Part shown: one piece after another, positions 1-7,988 of the stretch
Position numbering within the stretch: the first letter of the stretch is position 1
How the letters are laid out: each line of letters starts with the position of its first letter
From: Glaciihabitans sp. dw_435
Lineage (GTDB): Bacteria; Actinomycetota; Actinomycetes; Actinomycetales; Microbacteriaceae
DNA: 64,000 bases
Direction of reading: 5' to 3'
Assembly (NCBI RefSeq): GCF_018449675.1
Contig: NZ_JAAVUZ010000002.1
Span: 1-64,000 of the forward strand
Translations under genes and position numbers: made by a program
Notes under the pieces: model-generated
What the model was told of the DNA's origin: nothing
What the model saw: only the letters and a program-made list of their open reading frames with translations
Database searches by the model: none

Positions 1-56
1 TAGCGCCGGACTCGCCCGGATCCACCGGCGGGATGGCGGGGCCCTCCCCCGAGTGT

Positions 57-533
57 CTACAGGCCGCCGGCCGGTCCGAGGAGGGTCGTGAGCACGCGGG
101 ACCCGACGGCGATCACCGCGAGGCCGAGGGCAGCGACCGTCGCGAGGCCGGCGAAGAAGACCAGTGCCTTCGTGGCGACGCCATGTCGACGGCCAATGAG
201 GAACGCCAGCAGGTAGACGACGGGCGGGACGGCGACACCGACGATGAGCAGCCACCACGGGACATCCGCCGTCGTCAATCCCAGGTCCGTGTAGTTCTTG
301 GGCAGCTCGACCATCGAGCGGATGGCGTCCCAGAGGTAGTACGCGTAGACGATGCCGAACAGCACGGCGATGAGGGACGAGAACCAGCCGGAGCGGATGC
401 CACGGCGGGCGGGCGTCCCGGAATCGGACGGGTCGAACTCGGTGTCGGTGTCGAGCTCGCTGCCCGCGTCGAGCGCGCTGCCGGCGGTGGCCGTCGGGTC
501 GACGTCCCGCTCGCGGGGTGTGTTGTCGGACAT
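57..533 (-). CDS. Membrane protein of unknown function (158 aa)
   Basis: I do not recognise a family. The protein has an acidic, low-complexity N-terminus (about residues 1-45, rich in Asp, Ser and Thr) and three probable membrane helices at about 49-70, 92-113 and 120-145. The start is the ATG two bases after the stop of the upstream gene (536-1168), so the two are almost certainly co-transcribed and both have the same build of a charged N-terminus plus three helices. They may form a membrane complex or be diverged duplicates; that is inference. The reading frame stays open upstream of this ATG, but that extension overlaps the better supported neighbour. Positions 1-56 downstream hold no gene I can support. 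Confidence 0.7.
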   Translation of the reverse strand: MSDNTPRERDVDPTATAGSALDAGSELDTDTEFDPSDSGTPARRGIRSGWFSSLIAVLFGIVYAYYLWDAIRSMVELPKNYTDLGLTTADVPWWLLIVGVAVPPVVYLLAFLIGRRHGVATKALVFFAGLATVAALGLAVIAVGSRVLTTLLGPAGGL

Positions 534-535
534 GC

Positions 536-1168
536 TTACGCCCCCAGAACGAAGGACCACGGCACGAGCACCAGGGCCCCGAGCAGCAGTGCGAGGATGC
601 GGACGACGCTGCGGCGTCCGCGGGTGAGAAGGAGGGCGGCGCCGAGCCAGGCGGCGGGCGCGACGATCGCGAGGTACAGGCGCAGCTGGGCCATGAACTG
701 GTCGAGCGCACTCGGCAGGATGTCGGTCGCCCGCTGCAGGGTGACGACCCATCCGATCGTGTAGAGCAGGTAGACGCCCGAGAGGATTCCGATCACCAGC
801 AGCACGAACGAGTTCATGGGCGCCGCGGCGGTGTCGGACTCGTCGTCTTCGTCGACGGTGTCGAGGTCGAGGTCGTCATCAGCGTCGGTGTCGCGGTCGG
901 TCGGGTCGGTGGACTCTCCGGCGGGCTTTCCGGCGGACGTCGCCGCAGTGCCGTGCGCGTGGTGGTCGTGGCCGCTTCCGGCGGTGTCGATTGTTGCCCC
1001 GGGAGTGCGCGCGGCAACGGCGGCATCCTCGGCGGCGATGGCCGCGCGGCGCGCTGCCCGGCGTTCTGCCGGAGTGCTGCGGGGAACTGCGGGCTCCGGC
1101 GCTTCGATGTGCGTCGGGTCGCTCTCGTCACCCCAGCTGAGGGCGTCGTCTTCGGGGTCTTTACTCAC
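536..1168 (-). CDS. Membrane protein with acidic N-terminal tail, unknown function (210 aa)
   Basis: No family recognised. Residues 1-115 are hydrophilic and probably disordered: an Arg/Ala-rich stretch, a short His cluster (GHDHHAHG) and a strongly acidic run of Asp and Glu. Three probable membrane helices follow at about 118-142, 163-181 and 188-210. The start is a GTG; a GATACT hexamer ends 6 bases upstream, which suits a leaderless transcript, and GAGGG could also act as a weak ribosome site. It is the first gene of a two-gene operon with the membrane protein at 57-533. The downstream ATG lies two bases past its TAA, so translation is probably coupled. Confidence 0.7.
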   Translation of the reverse strand: MSKDPEDDALSWGDESDPTHIEAPEPAVPRSTPAERRAARRAAIAAEDAAVAARTPGATIDTAGSGHDHHAHGTAATSAGKPAGESTDPTDRDTDADDDLDLDTVDEDDESDTAAAPMNSFVLLVIGILSGVYLLYTIGWVVTLQRATDILPSALDQFMAQLRLYLAIVAPAAWLGAALLLTRGRRSVVRILALLLGALVLVPWSFVLGA

Positions 1169-1174
1169 CCCTCA

Positions 1175-1180
1175 AGTATC
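1175..1180 (-). promoter_or_regulatory. Putative -10 element for a leaderless transcript (536-1168 operon)
   Basis: GATACT on the minus strand ends 6 bases before the GTG start at 1168, so transcription would begin at or next to the start codon. The -35 region is not convincing. Confidence 0.4.
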
Positions 1181-1361
1181 GCCGACTGTCCGACCGCACA
1201 AGGATGACGCCCGGCCGGCGCGAGTGAACCGTACGATTCACCAATTGAGCGGATGCCTCCCCCGCCTGTTTGCTGGGATGTGCGGGCACCGGCGCCACCG
1301 CCCCCGGCGTGGCGAGTGCCTGCGTTACACGTCCGTCACATCCATGATGTTGACTCGAACG

Positions 1362-2171
1362 ATGGACCTCATCACCGTTCGCGAGATTCGCGTTCCCCGC
1401 ACGCGCGAGGAGATCTCGTTCGCGCCCGGGGAGATCCCGCTGGGCGGTGGTACGTGGCTGTTCTCCGAGGTGCAGGAGGGCATCACCGGCCTCGTGGACC
1501 TCACCGGCCTCGGCTGGCAGCCCATCGAGGTGACCGACGAGAACCTCGTGGTCGCGGCGACCTGCACGATCGCCGAGTTTTCGCGACTTCCGGCGCAGGA
1601 CGGCTGGACGGCGCATCCACTCATCTCGCAATGCGTGAACTCGCTGCTTGCCTCATTCAAGATCTGGAACGTTGCCACGGTGGGCGGCAACATCTGTACG
1701 TCCCTGCCCGCCGGCCCGATGATTTCCCTCGCGGCCGCGCTCGACGCCACGGCGGTGATCTGGACCATCGACGGTCACGAACGCCGCATGCCCATCGCGA
1801 GCTTCGTCACCGGTGTGCGGGAGAACGAGCTGGCACCCGGCGAGATCCTGCGTGCCATCGAATACCCGCTCGAGAACCTGCGGTCGCGCACGGCATTCCG
1901 GCGCATCGCGCTCTCGACCCTCGGCCGCACGGGCACTCTCGTGATTGGCCGGCTCGACGCCGACGGCTCCCTCGTCGTCACGATCTCGGGCGGCACCTAC
2001 CGGCCGCGTCAGCTGCGCTTCGACGAACTTCCCGACCGGGGCGCCCTCGCCTCGGCGGTCGCGAGCATCCACGAGTGGTACTCCGACGCCCACGGCGCCC
2101 CCGACTGGCGGCACGCGATGAGCGCGAAGTTTGCCGAGGAGATTCGTATCGAGCTGGGCGGCATTGCATGA
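1362..2171 (+). CDS. Xanthine dehydrogenase family, FAD-binding subunit (CoxM/XdhB type, 269 aa)
   Basis: FAD-binding subunit of a molybdenum hydroxylase, probably xanthine dehydrogenase. It passes electrons from the 2Fe-2S clusters of the next gene product to NAD or another acceptor. The segment PLGGGTWLFSE near the N-terminus corresponds to the PCMH FAD-binding loop, and NVATVGGNICTSLPAGPM (around residue 107) is the conserved flavin-binding motif of this family. The C-terminal region (CO dehydrogenase flavoprotein C-terminal domain) is present, and the length is usual for the subunit. The stop overlaps the next start by 4 bases (ATGA), so the two subunits are translationally coupled. Several in-frame ATGs exist (1344, 1347, 1362); I chose 1362, the one nearest the conserved domain, but no ribosome site decides the matter. 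Confidence 0.85.
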   Translation: MDLITVREIRVPRTREEISFAPGEIPLGGGTWLFSEVQEGITGLVDLTGLGWQPIEVTDENLVVAATCTIAEFSRLPAQDGWTAHPLISQCVNSLLASFKIWNVATVGGNICTSLPAGPMISLAAALDATAVIWTIDGHERRMPIASFVTGVRENELAPGEILRAIEYPLENLRSRTAFRRIALSTLGRTGTLVIGRLDADGSLVVTISGGTYRPRQLRFDELPDRGALASAVASIHEWYSDAHGAPDWRHAMSAKFAEEIRIELGGIA

Positions 2172-4885
2172 AATTCGAGATCAACGGCGAGAGCGTCGAG
2201 ACCACTCCCCTGCCCGGGCAGGTGCTGCGCACGGTGCTGCGCGGACTCGACCACTTCGAGGTCAAGAAGGGCTGTGACGCCGGGGACTGCGGCGCGTGCT
2301 CGGTGCTCGTCGGCGGCGAACCCGTGCACTCCTGCATCTACCCCGCGCATCGCCTCGAGGGCGCACAGGTCACCACGGTGCAGGGCCTCGGAACGCCCGA
2401 GCACCCCCACCCCCTGCAGCAGAGCTTCGTCGATGCCGCCGGGTTCCAGTGCGGGTTCTGCACCGCGGGAATGATCGTCACGGCGTCCACTTTCACCGAG
2501 GAGGACAAGGACGACCTGCCGCGCCTCATGAAGGGCAACATCTGCCGCTGCACCGGGTACCGCTCCATCAAGGACGCGATCTGCGGGGTCACCAACACCG
2601 ACCACGCCGCGGCAGGGCAGGCCGCGGGAAGTTCGGTTCGCGCTCCCGCCGGCATGAGGATCGCCACCGGACGCGAGGAGTACACCCTCGATCTGAAGAC
2701 CACGAGCCTGCTGCACCTCGCCATTCTCGGCAGCCCGCACGCACACGCCCGCATCCTCTCCATCGACACCTCGGCGGCCGAGGCGATGGAGGGCGTGCAG
2801 CTCGTTCTCACCCACCTCGACTCCCCCGGTGTGCTCTTTTCCACCGGACGACACGAGCACCGAACGGATGACCCGGACGACACCCTCGTCATGGACCCGG
2901 TGCTGCGGTTCCGCGGCCAGCGCGTGGCCGCCGTCGTCGCGGACACCGTCGCCCTCGCGCAGCTGGCGGTGAAGGTCATCGCCGTCGAGTACGAGGTGCT
3001 GCCCGCGGTCTTCGATCCGGACGTCGCCCGCGCCCCGGGAGCTCCCCAGCTGCACGCCGAGAAGGGAGAAGAATCCCGCATCGGTGATCCCACGCGCAAC
3101 ACGGTTGCGGAGGCCCACGGACACATCGGCGACGTGGAGGCCGCGCTCGAGGCATCCGCTGCCACCGTGTCCGGCACCTGGACCACCCAGCGCATCTCGC
3201 ACGCGGCCCTCGAAACCCACGGCACGCGCGGCTGGCTCGACAAGGAGGGCCGCCTGGTTCTGCGGACCTCGAGCCAGGTGCCCTACCTCGTGCGCGACGA
3301 GCTGTGCCACATCTTCGGGCTGGAGCGCGACACGGTGCGGGTGTTCGCTGCCCGCGTCGGTGGCGGGTTCGGCGGCAAGCAGGAGCTGCTGACCGAGGAC
3401 CTCGTCGCCCTCGCGGTGCTGCGCACGGGCCGCGCGGTTCAGTACGAGCTGACGCGCGAGGACCAGTTCCGGATCGTGCCGGTGCGCCACCCCATGCGCA
3501 TTAACGTCACGCTGGGCGCCTCGAGCGACGGCGTGCTCACGGCGTTCTCCGTCGACCAGCTGATGGACGCCGGTGCCTACGGCAACCACTCGATCGGCGT
3601 CATGTTCCACAGCATCGGTGAGTCGATCGCGCTGTACCGCTGCGCGAACAAGCGCGTCGACGCGCAGTCGGTGTACACCAACAACCCGCCCTCGGGCGCC
3701 TTCCGCGGATACGGTCTCGGGCAGGTCATCTTCGCGGTCGAGTCGGCTATGGACGAACTCGCCCGCACCCTCGGCATCGACCCGTTCGAGATGCGGCGGA
3801 TCAACACCATCGTCCCCGGCGACCCGATGATCGGGCACGCCGTCGAGGAGGAATCCGACCTGCTCTACGGCAGCTACGGGCTCGACCAGTGCCTCGACCT
3901 CGTCGAGACGGCGCTGTCCAGCGGCCGCGGACTCGACGCGCCTACCGGGCCGACCTGGCGGGTGGGATCCGGCATGGGACTGGCAATGATCGCCTCGATG
4001 CCTCCGCGCGGACACTTCGCGGACACCACGATCGCGCTGCAGCCCGGCGGACGCTACGACATCGGGGTGGGCACGGCCGAGTTCGGCAACGGAACCACCA
4101 CCGTCCACACGCAGCTGGCGGCGTCCGCGTTGAACACCACCGTCGACCGGGTGAGCATTCGCCAATCGGACACCGACATCGTCGGGCATGACACGGGCGC
4201 GTTCGGGTCGGCGGGCGTCGTCGTGGCGGGCAAGGCGCTGCACGCGGCATCCACGTCCCTCAACGCGCTCATGGTCGAACGTGCCGCGTCACTCGGCTTC
4301 CCGGACGGCGTCGTCGAGGCCGACGGGGTGCGGTCGGGCGACCGCCTGGTGACGGCCGCTGAGCTGCTGGAATCCGGCCCGCTCGTCGCCATCGGGTACC
4401 ACGACGGCACCCCGCGTACGGTCGCGTTCAACGCGCACGCGTTCCGGGTCGCGGTGGACACGGCCAGTGGCGAGGTGCGCATTTTGCAGTCGGTTCAGGC
4501 AGCGGATGCCGGGAACGTGCTCAACCCGGAACAGCTGCGCGGCCAGATCGAGGGTGGGACCGCCCAGGCCATTGGCACAGCCCTCTACGAGGAGGTCATC
4601 CTCGACGGCGAGGGAACCGTGCTCACCGCGGCGTTCCGCAACTATCACGTGCCGCAAATGGCGGATATCCCGGACACCGAGGTGTTCTTCGCCGAGACGC
4701 ACGACGTGACCGGGCCGCTCGGAGCCAAGTCGATGAGCGAGGCGCCCTATAACCCGGTGGCGCCGGCCCTCGCGAACGCGATCCGGGACGCGATCGGCAC
4801 CCGTCCGTTCGAGCTGCCGATGTCCCGCGACCGCCTCTGGCGCCTCACCTCGGGCCTGCCGGTCCGCAACCCGCACCTGGCCTGA
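2168..4885 (+). CDS. Fused [2Fe-2S] and molybdopterin-binding subunit of a xanthine dehydrogenase-type enzyme (905 aa)
   Basis: Catalytic subunit of a molybdenum hydroxylase, probably oxidising hypoxanthine and xanthine to urate. Residues 1-135 carry two 2Fe-2S clusters: a ferredoxin-type one (Cys36, 41, 44, 56) and a helical one (Cys95, 98, 126, 128; CGFC and CRC). After a short linker comes the molybdopterin domain with VGGGFGGKQE, the arginine of TREDQF...RHP, GAFRGYGLGQ and a C-terminal SEAPYNP segment that holds the catalytic glutamate position. The fusion has no FAD domain between the two parts; FAD is on the separate upstream subunit, with which it overlaps by 4 bases. Family and cofactors are clear; the substrate is inferred from the neighbouring purine genes. 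Confidence 0.87.
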   Translation: MKFEINGESVETTPLPGQVLRTVLRGLDHFEVKKGCDAGDCGACSVLVGGEPVHSCIYPAHRLEGAQVTTVQGLGTPEHPHPLQQSFVDAAGFQCGFCTAGMIVTASTFTEEDKDDLPRLMKGNICRCTGYRSIKDAICGVTNTDHAAAGQAAGSSVRAPAGMRIATGREEYTLDLKTTSLLHLAILGSPHAHARILSIDTSAAEAMEGVQLVLTHLDSPGVLFSTGRHEHRTDDPDDTLVMDPVLRFRGQRVAAVVADTVALAQLAVKVIAVEYEVLPAVFDPDVARAPGAPQLHAEKGEESRIGDPTRNTVAEAHGHIGDVEAALEASAATVSGTWTTQRISHAALETHGTRGWLDKEGRLVLRTSSQVPYLVRDELCHIFGLERDTVRVFAARVGGGFGGKQELLTEDLVALAVLRTGRAVQYELTREDQFRIVPVRHPMRINVTLGASSDGVLTAFSVDQLMDAGAYGNHSIGVMFHSIGESIALYRCANKRVDAQSVYTNNPPSGAFRGYGLGQVIFAVESAMDELARTLGIDPFEMRRINTIVPGDPMIGHAVEEESDLLYGSYGLDQCLDLVETALSSGRGLDAPTGPTWRVGSGMGLAMIASMPPRGHFADTTIALQPGGRYDIGVGTAEFGNGTTTVHTQLAASALNTTVDRVSIRQSDTDIVGHDTGAFGSAGVVVAGKALHAASTSLNALMVERAASLGFPDGVVEADGVRSGDRLVTAAELLESGPLVAIGYHDGTPRTVAFNAHAFRVAVDTASGEVRILQSVQAADAGNVLNPEQLRGQIEGGTAQAIGTALYEEVILDGEGTVLTAAFRNYHVPQMADIPDTEVFFAETHDVTGPLGAKSMSEAPYNPVAPALANAIRDAIGTRPFELPMSRDRLWRLTSGLPVRNPHLA

Positions 4886-4888
4886 CCC

Positions 4889-4905
4889 ACCCCCGGAACG
4901 GGGGT
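4889..4905. terminator. Bidirectional terminator between the xanthine dehydrogenase genes and xdhC
   Basis: A perfect 7-base-pair hairpin (ACCCCCG / CGGGGGT) with a GAA loop sits between two convergent genes and reaches the stop codon of xdhC. There is no long T tract, as is common in actinobacteria. Confidence 0.55.
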
Positions 4906-5945
4906 TAGATGCGGTGGATCGTGCCCTCGGTGCGGGCGAGGGAGGCCGCCGTCGACCGCGTGCGGGTCGCCACGACCTCGGCGAGGATCGAGATCGCCGT
5001 CTCCTCCGGCGTGCTCGCGCCGAGGTCGAGACCGATGGGCGAGTGCAGCCGCGCAATGCGGTCCTCGCTCACCCCGCGCTCACGCAGGGACGCGATGCGG
5101 CGGTCGTGCGTGCGGCGGGAGCCCATCGCCCCGACGAACGCCGCCGGCAGCCCGAGTGCGATGTCGACGAGTTCCGCGTCGAACCGGGAGTCGTGGCTCA
5201 GGATCGCGATGACCGTGCGCTCGTCGACCTCGGTCTGCGCCAGATAGGTCGTGGGCCAGGACACCACCGTCTCGGCGCCCGGGAACCGCTGCGCCGTCGT
5301 GAAGAGTTCGCGCGGGTCACACACCGTCACGCGATAGCCGAGGACAGTGGATGCCGCGGCGAGCGCCGCCGAGAACTCCATCGCCCCGAAAATGATCATC
5401 CGCGGCGGCGCGGACGACACCTCGAAGAACACCTCGACCAGCTCGGAATCGCAGTCGACGATCGTCAGGGCACTCTCGCCCAGCGAGACGCGGGCCGTGA
5501 GCTCCGCATCGATGCGACGATCGAACGTGGTGGTGGCGGTGGTTGCCACCCCGTCCTCGCCGCCGTCAACGATCGTCGCGATCCCCGCCACGCGACCGGC
5601 GACCGCCTCGCGCAGCTGGGCGGCGACCGGTGAATCCTTCGTCACGAGCTGCACGGTGATGCGCAGCTGGCCACCGCAGGTCAGCCCAACCCCGTAGGCC
5701 ATCTCGTCGCTGACGCCGTACTCGACGGTCCGGGTCATCCCGTCGTCCAGCACCTCCTCGCAGGCGCCGACGACCGCGCCCTCGACGCAGCCGCCCGCGA
5801 TGCTGCCGATCACGGCCGCGCCGTCGTACGCCATGGAGGTGCCGACCGTGCGCGGGGCGCTGCCCTGAATCGATACGGCGGTCGCGACGGCCAGGGGAAC
5901 CCCGCGGTCCAGCGCGGCGAGCAGGCGGTCGGCGATCTCAAACAT
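4905..5945 (-). CDS. xdhC: XdhC/CoxI family molybdenum hydroxylase maturation factor (346 aa)
   Basis: XdhC-type protein, which in characterised relatives binds the molybdenum cofactor, protects it and helps insert it into xanthine dehydrogenase. The N-terminal domain has the typical GSAPRTVGTSMAYDG and GSIAGGCVEGAV segments. The C-terminal Rossmann-like domain begins near IIFGAMEFSAALAAAS and contains YRVTVCDPRELF and GAMGSRRTHDRR. Length is normal. The gene lies on the opposite strand just past the xanthine dehydrogenase genes and ends in a shared terminator. The ATG at 5945 was chosen; an in-frame ATG at 5963 would add six residues. Confidence 0.9.
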   Translation of the reverse strand: MFEIADRLLAALDRGVPLAVATAVSIQGSAPRTVGTSMAYDGAAVIGSIAGGCVEGAVVGACEEVLDDGMTRTVEYGVSDEMAYGVGLTCGGQLRITVQLVTKDSPVAAQLREAVAGRVAGIATIVDGGEDGVATTATTTFDRRIDAELTARVSLGESALTIVDCDSELVEVFFEVSSAPPRMIIFGAMEFSAALAAASTVLGYRVTVCDPRELFTTAQRFPGAETVVSWPTTYLAQTEVDERTVIAILSHDSRFDAELVDIALGLPAAFVGAMGSRRTHDRRIASLRERGVSEDRIARLHSPIGLDLGASTPEETAISILAEVVATRTRSTAASLARTEGTIHRI

Positions 5946-6029
5946 GATCCCAGCCTGACACATCGACGTTACGGGGAGATTGCCCGAATCCGACACGAGC
6001 CTGACACACGGGGGTGCTAGAAACGCAGC

Positions 6030-7343
6030 ATGCTCACCATCACCGGCGCCACCCGCATCCTCATCGACGAGACCACCGAAACCGAGGGTGACCTGGTGCT
6101 CGACGGTGGGCTCGTCGTCGGGCCCGCCGGTGCTGCCGCGGCCCCGGGCGGGACGCAGGAGAGCGAGACTCTGGATGCCTCGGGCTGCGTTGTCACCCCG
6201 GGACTCGTCAACGCTCACCACCACCTGCTGCAGAGCGCCTTCCGCACCCTTCCCGGAACCCGCGGCGTGCCCATGGCCGAGTGGCTCCCGACCATGGCTG
6301 CCGCCTACGCCCGCGCGGGAATCGACGCGAGCCTCGCCCACGCCTCCGCCTCGGTCGGCGTCGCGGAGGGACTGCTGAGCGGCGTCACCACGGTTGCCGA
6401 CCACCACCTGAACTGGCCGAACGCGGGCGACACCGTGGCGATCGCCCGCGCCACGACGGACGCGGCCCGGGCACTCGGCGGCCGCATCGCGTTTGTGCGC
6501 GGGTCTGCGCGGGATGACCCGCAGGAGGCCGCCGCCTCCGCCGAAGCGATCATCGCCGCGCTGCTGCCGGGCGTCACCGGTGGAGTCAGCGCCGACGGCA
6601 TGCTGCAGCTCGCCGTCGGCCCCGCCGGCGTACACAGCGACAGCCGCGAGACCTTCGAGCTGCTCGGCGAGGTCGCCGCCCGCCACGGGCTGCGCCGACG
6701 CACCCAGGCAAACGAGCAGGTCGACGTGGTGATCGCCCTCGACAGGTACGGTAAGCGTCCGCTCGACCTGCTGGAGGAGTGGGGATGGCTCGCCCCCGAC
6801 GTCACCATCGCGCACCTGGTGGCCGTGACCGATGACGAGATCTCCCGCCTCGCCACCGCCGGGGTCACCGCGACTCACGCACCGGGGTGCGATCTCCCCA
6901 TGGGCTGGGGAATCGCGCCGGTCGCGGCCCTCCGCGCCGCCGGCATCCCGGTGGGCCTCGGCACCAGCGGCGGCGGAAGCAACGATGCCGGGCACCTGCT
7001 CGCCGACGCCCGTCTCGCGATGCAGGTTGCGCCCCTCGTCGGTCCGGCGCTGACGGCGCGGGAGGTGCTGGGCATGAGCATGGCCGGCTCCGCCGCGGGC
7101 CTCGGCCGCCCAGAGCTCGGACACCTGCGCGCGGGTGCCGCAGCCGATCTGTGCGTGTGGGATGTCTCGGGCGTCGCCGATGCCGGAGTCGCCGACCCCA
7201 TCGCGGGCCTGCTCTGGGCCTCGCCCGGGCGTCGCCCAAAGCACGTTGTTGTCGCGGGGCGCGTGGTGGTGCGCGACTACGCGCTCGTGAACGCCGATGA
7301 ACGCGAGCTGGTCGCGACCCTCGGGGAACGCCTCACGAAGTAG
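6030..7343 (+). CDS. Amidohydrolase, 8-oxoguanine deaminase/TrzA-like, with incomplete metal site (437 aa)
   Basis: The overall fold matches the AtzA/TrzA/8-oxoguanine deaminase group: N-terminal composite domain, PGLVNAHHHLLQ (metal-binding H63 and H65), GKRPLDLLEEWGWLAPDV, AH at 261-262, and the C-terminal AADLCVWDV. Two canonical ligand positions have changed. The usual HTH motif reads RTQ (224-226), with the following glutamate kept at 229, and the Asp of GxDGxxSND is Ser313 (GTSGGGSND). AHCPxSN reads THAPGCD. The enzyme may therefore be inactive, bind a different metal, or do other chemistry. It is divergent from xdhC and faces away from it. A TAGAAA hexamer lies 6 bases upstream of the ATG. 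A purine-related role is inferred from context only. Confidence 0.75.
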   Translation: MLTITGATRILIDETTETEGDLVLDGGLVVGPAGAAAAPGGTQESETLDASGCVVTPGLVNAHHHLLQSAFRTLPGTRGVPMAEWLPTMAAAYARAGIDASLAHASASVGVAEGLLSGVTTVADHHLNWPNAGDTVAIARATTDAARALGGRIAFVRGSARDDPQEAAASAEAIIAALLPGVTGGVSADGMLQLAVGPAGVHSDSRETFELLGEVAARHGLRRRTQANEQVDVVIALDRYGKRPLDLLEEWGWLAPDVTIAHLVAVTDDEISRLATAGVTATHAPGCDLPMGWGIAPVAALRAAGIPVGLGTSGGGSNDAGHLLADARLAMQVAPLVGPALTAREVLGMSMAGSAAGLGRPELGHLRAGAAADLCVWDVSGVADAGVADPIAGLLWASPGRRPKHVVVAGRVVVRDYALVNADERELVATLGERLTK

Positions 7344-7364
7344 CCCGCACGAACCACCGGGCGA

Positions 7365-7916
7365 TCACTCCGTGAGCGCCGCGCGCTCCCGGAACGCGAT
7401 CATGTTCATCCGATTGCCGCACCGCACGCTGCAGTAGTGCTTGGAGCCGTTGCGCGACAGGTCGAGGAGGATCCCGTCGCAGTCGGCGGCCGCGCACTCG
7501 CGCAGCCGCGAGCTCTCATCGGTGCGGATCACATCCACGAGGGCGAGCGCCACCTCGACGCGAATCCGCTCGCTGAGCGGTGCCGTCGGTTCGGTGGCGT
7601 GCAGGTGCCAGTCGAGGGCGTCGTGGCGAACCAACTGCGGCGCAGAGGCATCCCGCAGCATGGCATTCACCTCGAGGACTGCCTCGTCCCGCGGCATCGT
7701 CCACAGTCGGCGAAACAGGGCGCGTGCCTCGAGTACCTCGGCGAGTTCCTTCTCGTCGCGGTCGAAGCGTCCGGAGAATCTGACTTTGTCCAAGAAAGCG
7801 GTCAGGAGCTCCGGCGTGCGCAGCTCGTCGAGGCCGCTCTTGGTCGCGCCGGCGAGCGTATTCACGAGCGTCACCGTGAACTCGAGGCTGTCAATCGTGT
7901 CAGGGGCAAAATGCAA
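7365..7916 (-). CDS. CGNR zinc finger domain protein, probable transcriptional regulator (183 aa)
   Basis: N-terminal ABATE-type stress-response domain (about 1-125) followed by the C-terminal CGNR zinc finger. The finger shows the spaced cysteines C-A-A-x-D-C...HYCSVRCGNRMNMIAFRER, with the CGNR tetrad itself present. Proteins of this type are thought to bind DNA and are common single regulators in actinobacteria. The start is a TTG 5 bases after a strong AAGGAG ribosome site; no ATG gives the conserved N-terminus. It is divergent from the EamA exporter gene at 7989, which it may control. Confidence 0.85.
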   Translation of the reverse strand: MHFAPDTIDSLEFTVTLVNTLAGATKSGLDELRTPELLTAFLDKVRFSGRFDRDEKELAEVLEARALFRRLWTMPRDEAVLEVNAMLRDASAPQLVRHDALDWHLHATEPTAPLSERIRVEVALALVDVIRTDESSRLRECAAADCDGILLDLSRNGSKHYCSVRCGNRMNMIAFRERAALTE

Positions 7917-7917
7917 T

Positions 7918-7944
7918 TTGACTCCTTACTCACGACGATACTAA
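7918..7944 (+). promoter_or_regulatory. Possible promoter for the EamA exporter gene
   Basis: A TTGACT box (7918-7923) is followed 15 bases later by TACTAA (7939-7944), upstream of the exporter start. The spacer is slightly short, so the assignment is tentative. Confidence 0.35.
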
Positions 7945-7988
7945 CGTCGCACTCAGGAGCAGTTCAACCCACGAGCCAGGGAGCCCGC

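Noticed and set aside
1-56. Possible gene end at the left edge
   Set aside because: No reading frame with recognisable content; too short to judge.
2009-4243. 744-codon open frame on the minus strand opposite the molybdenum subunit
   Set aside because: It is antisense to a gene with all family motifs, has no recognisable domain and is rich in Arg, Gly, Ala and Asp as expected of a shadow frame in high-GC DNA.
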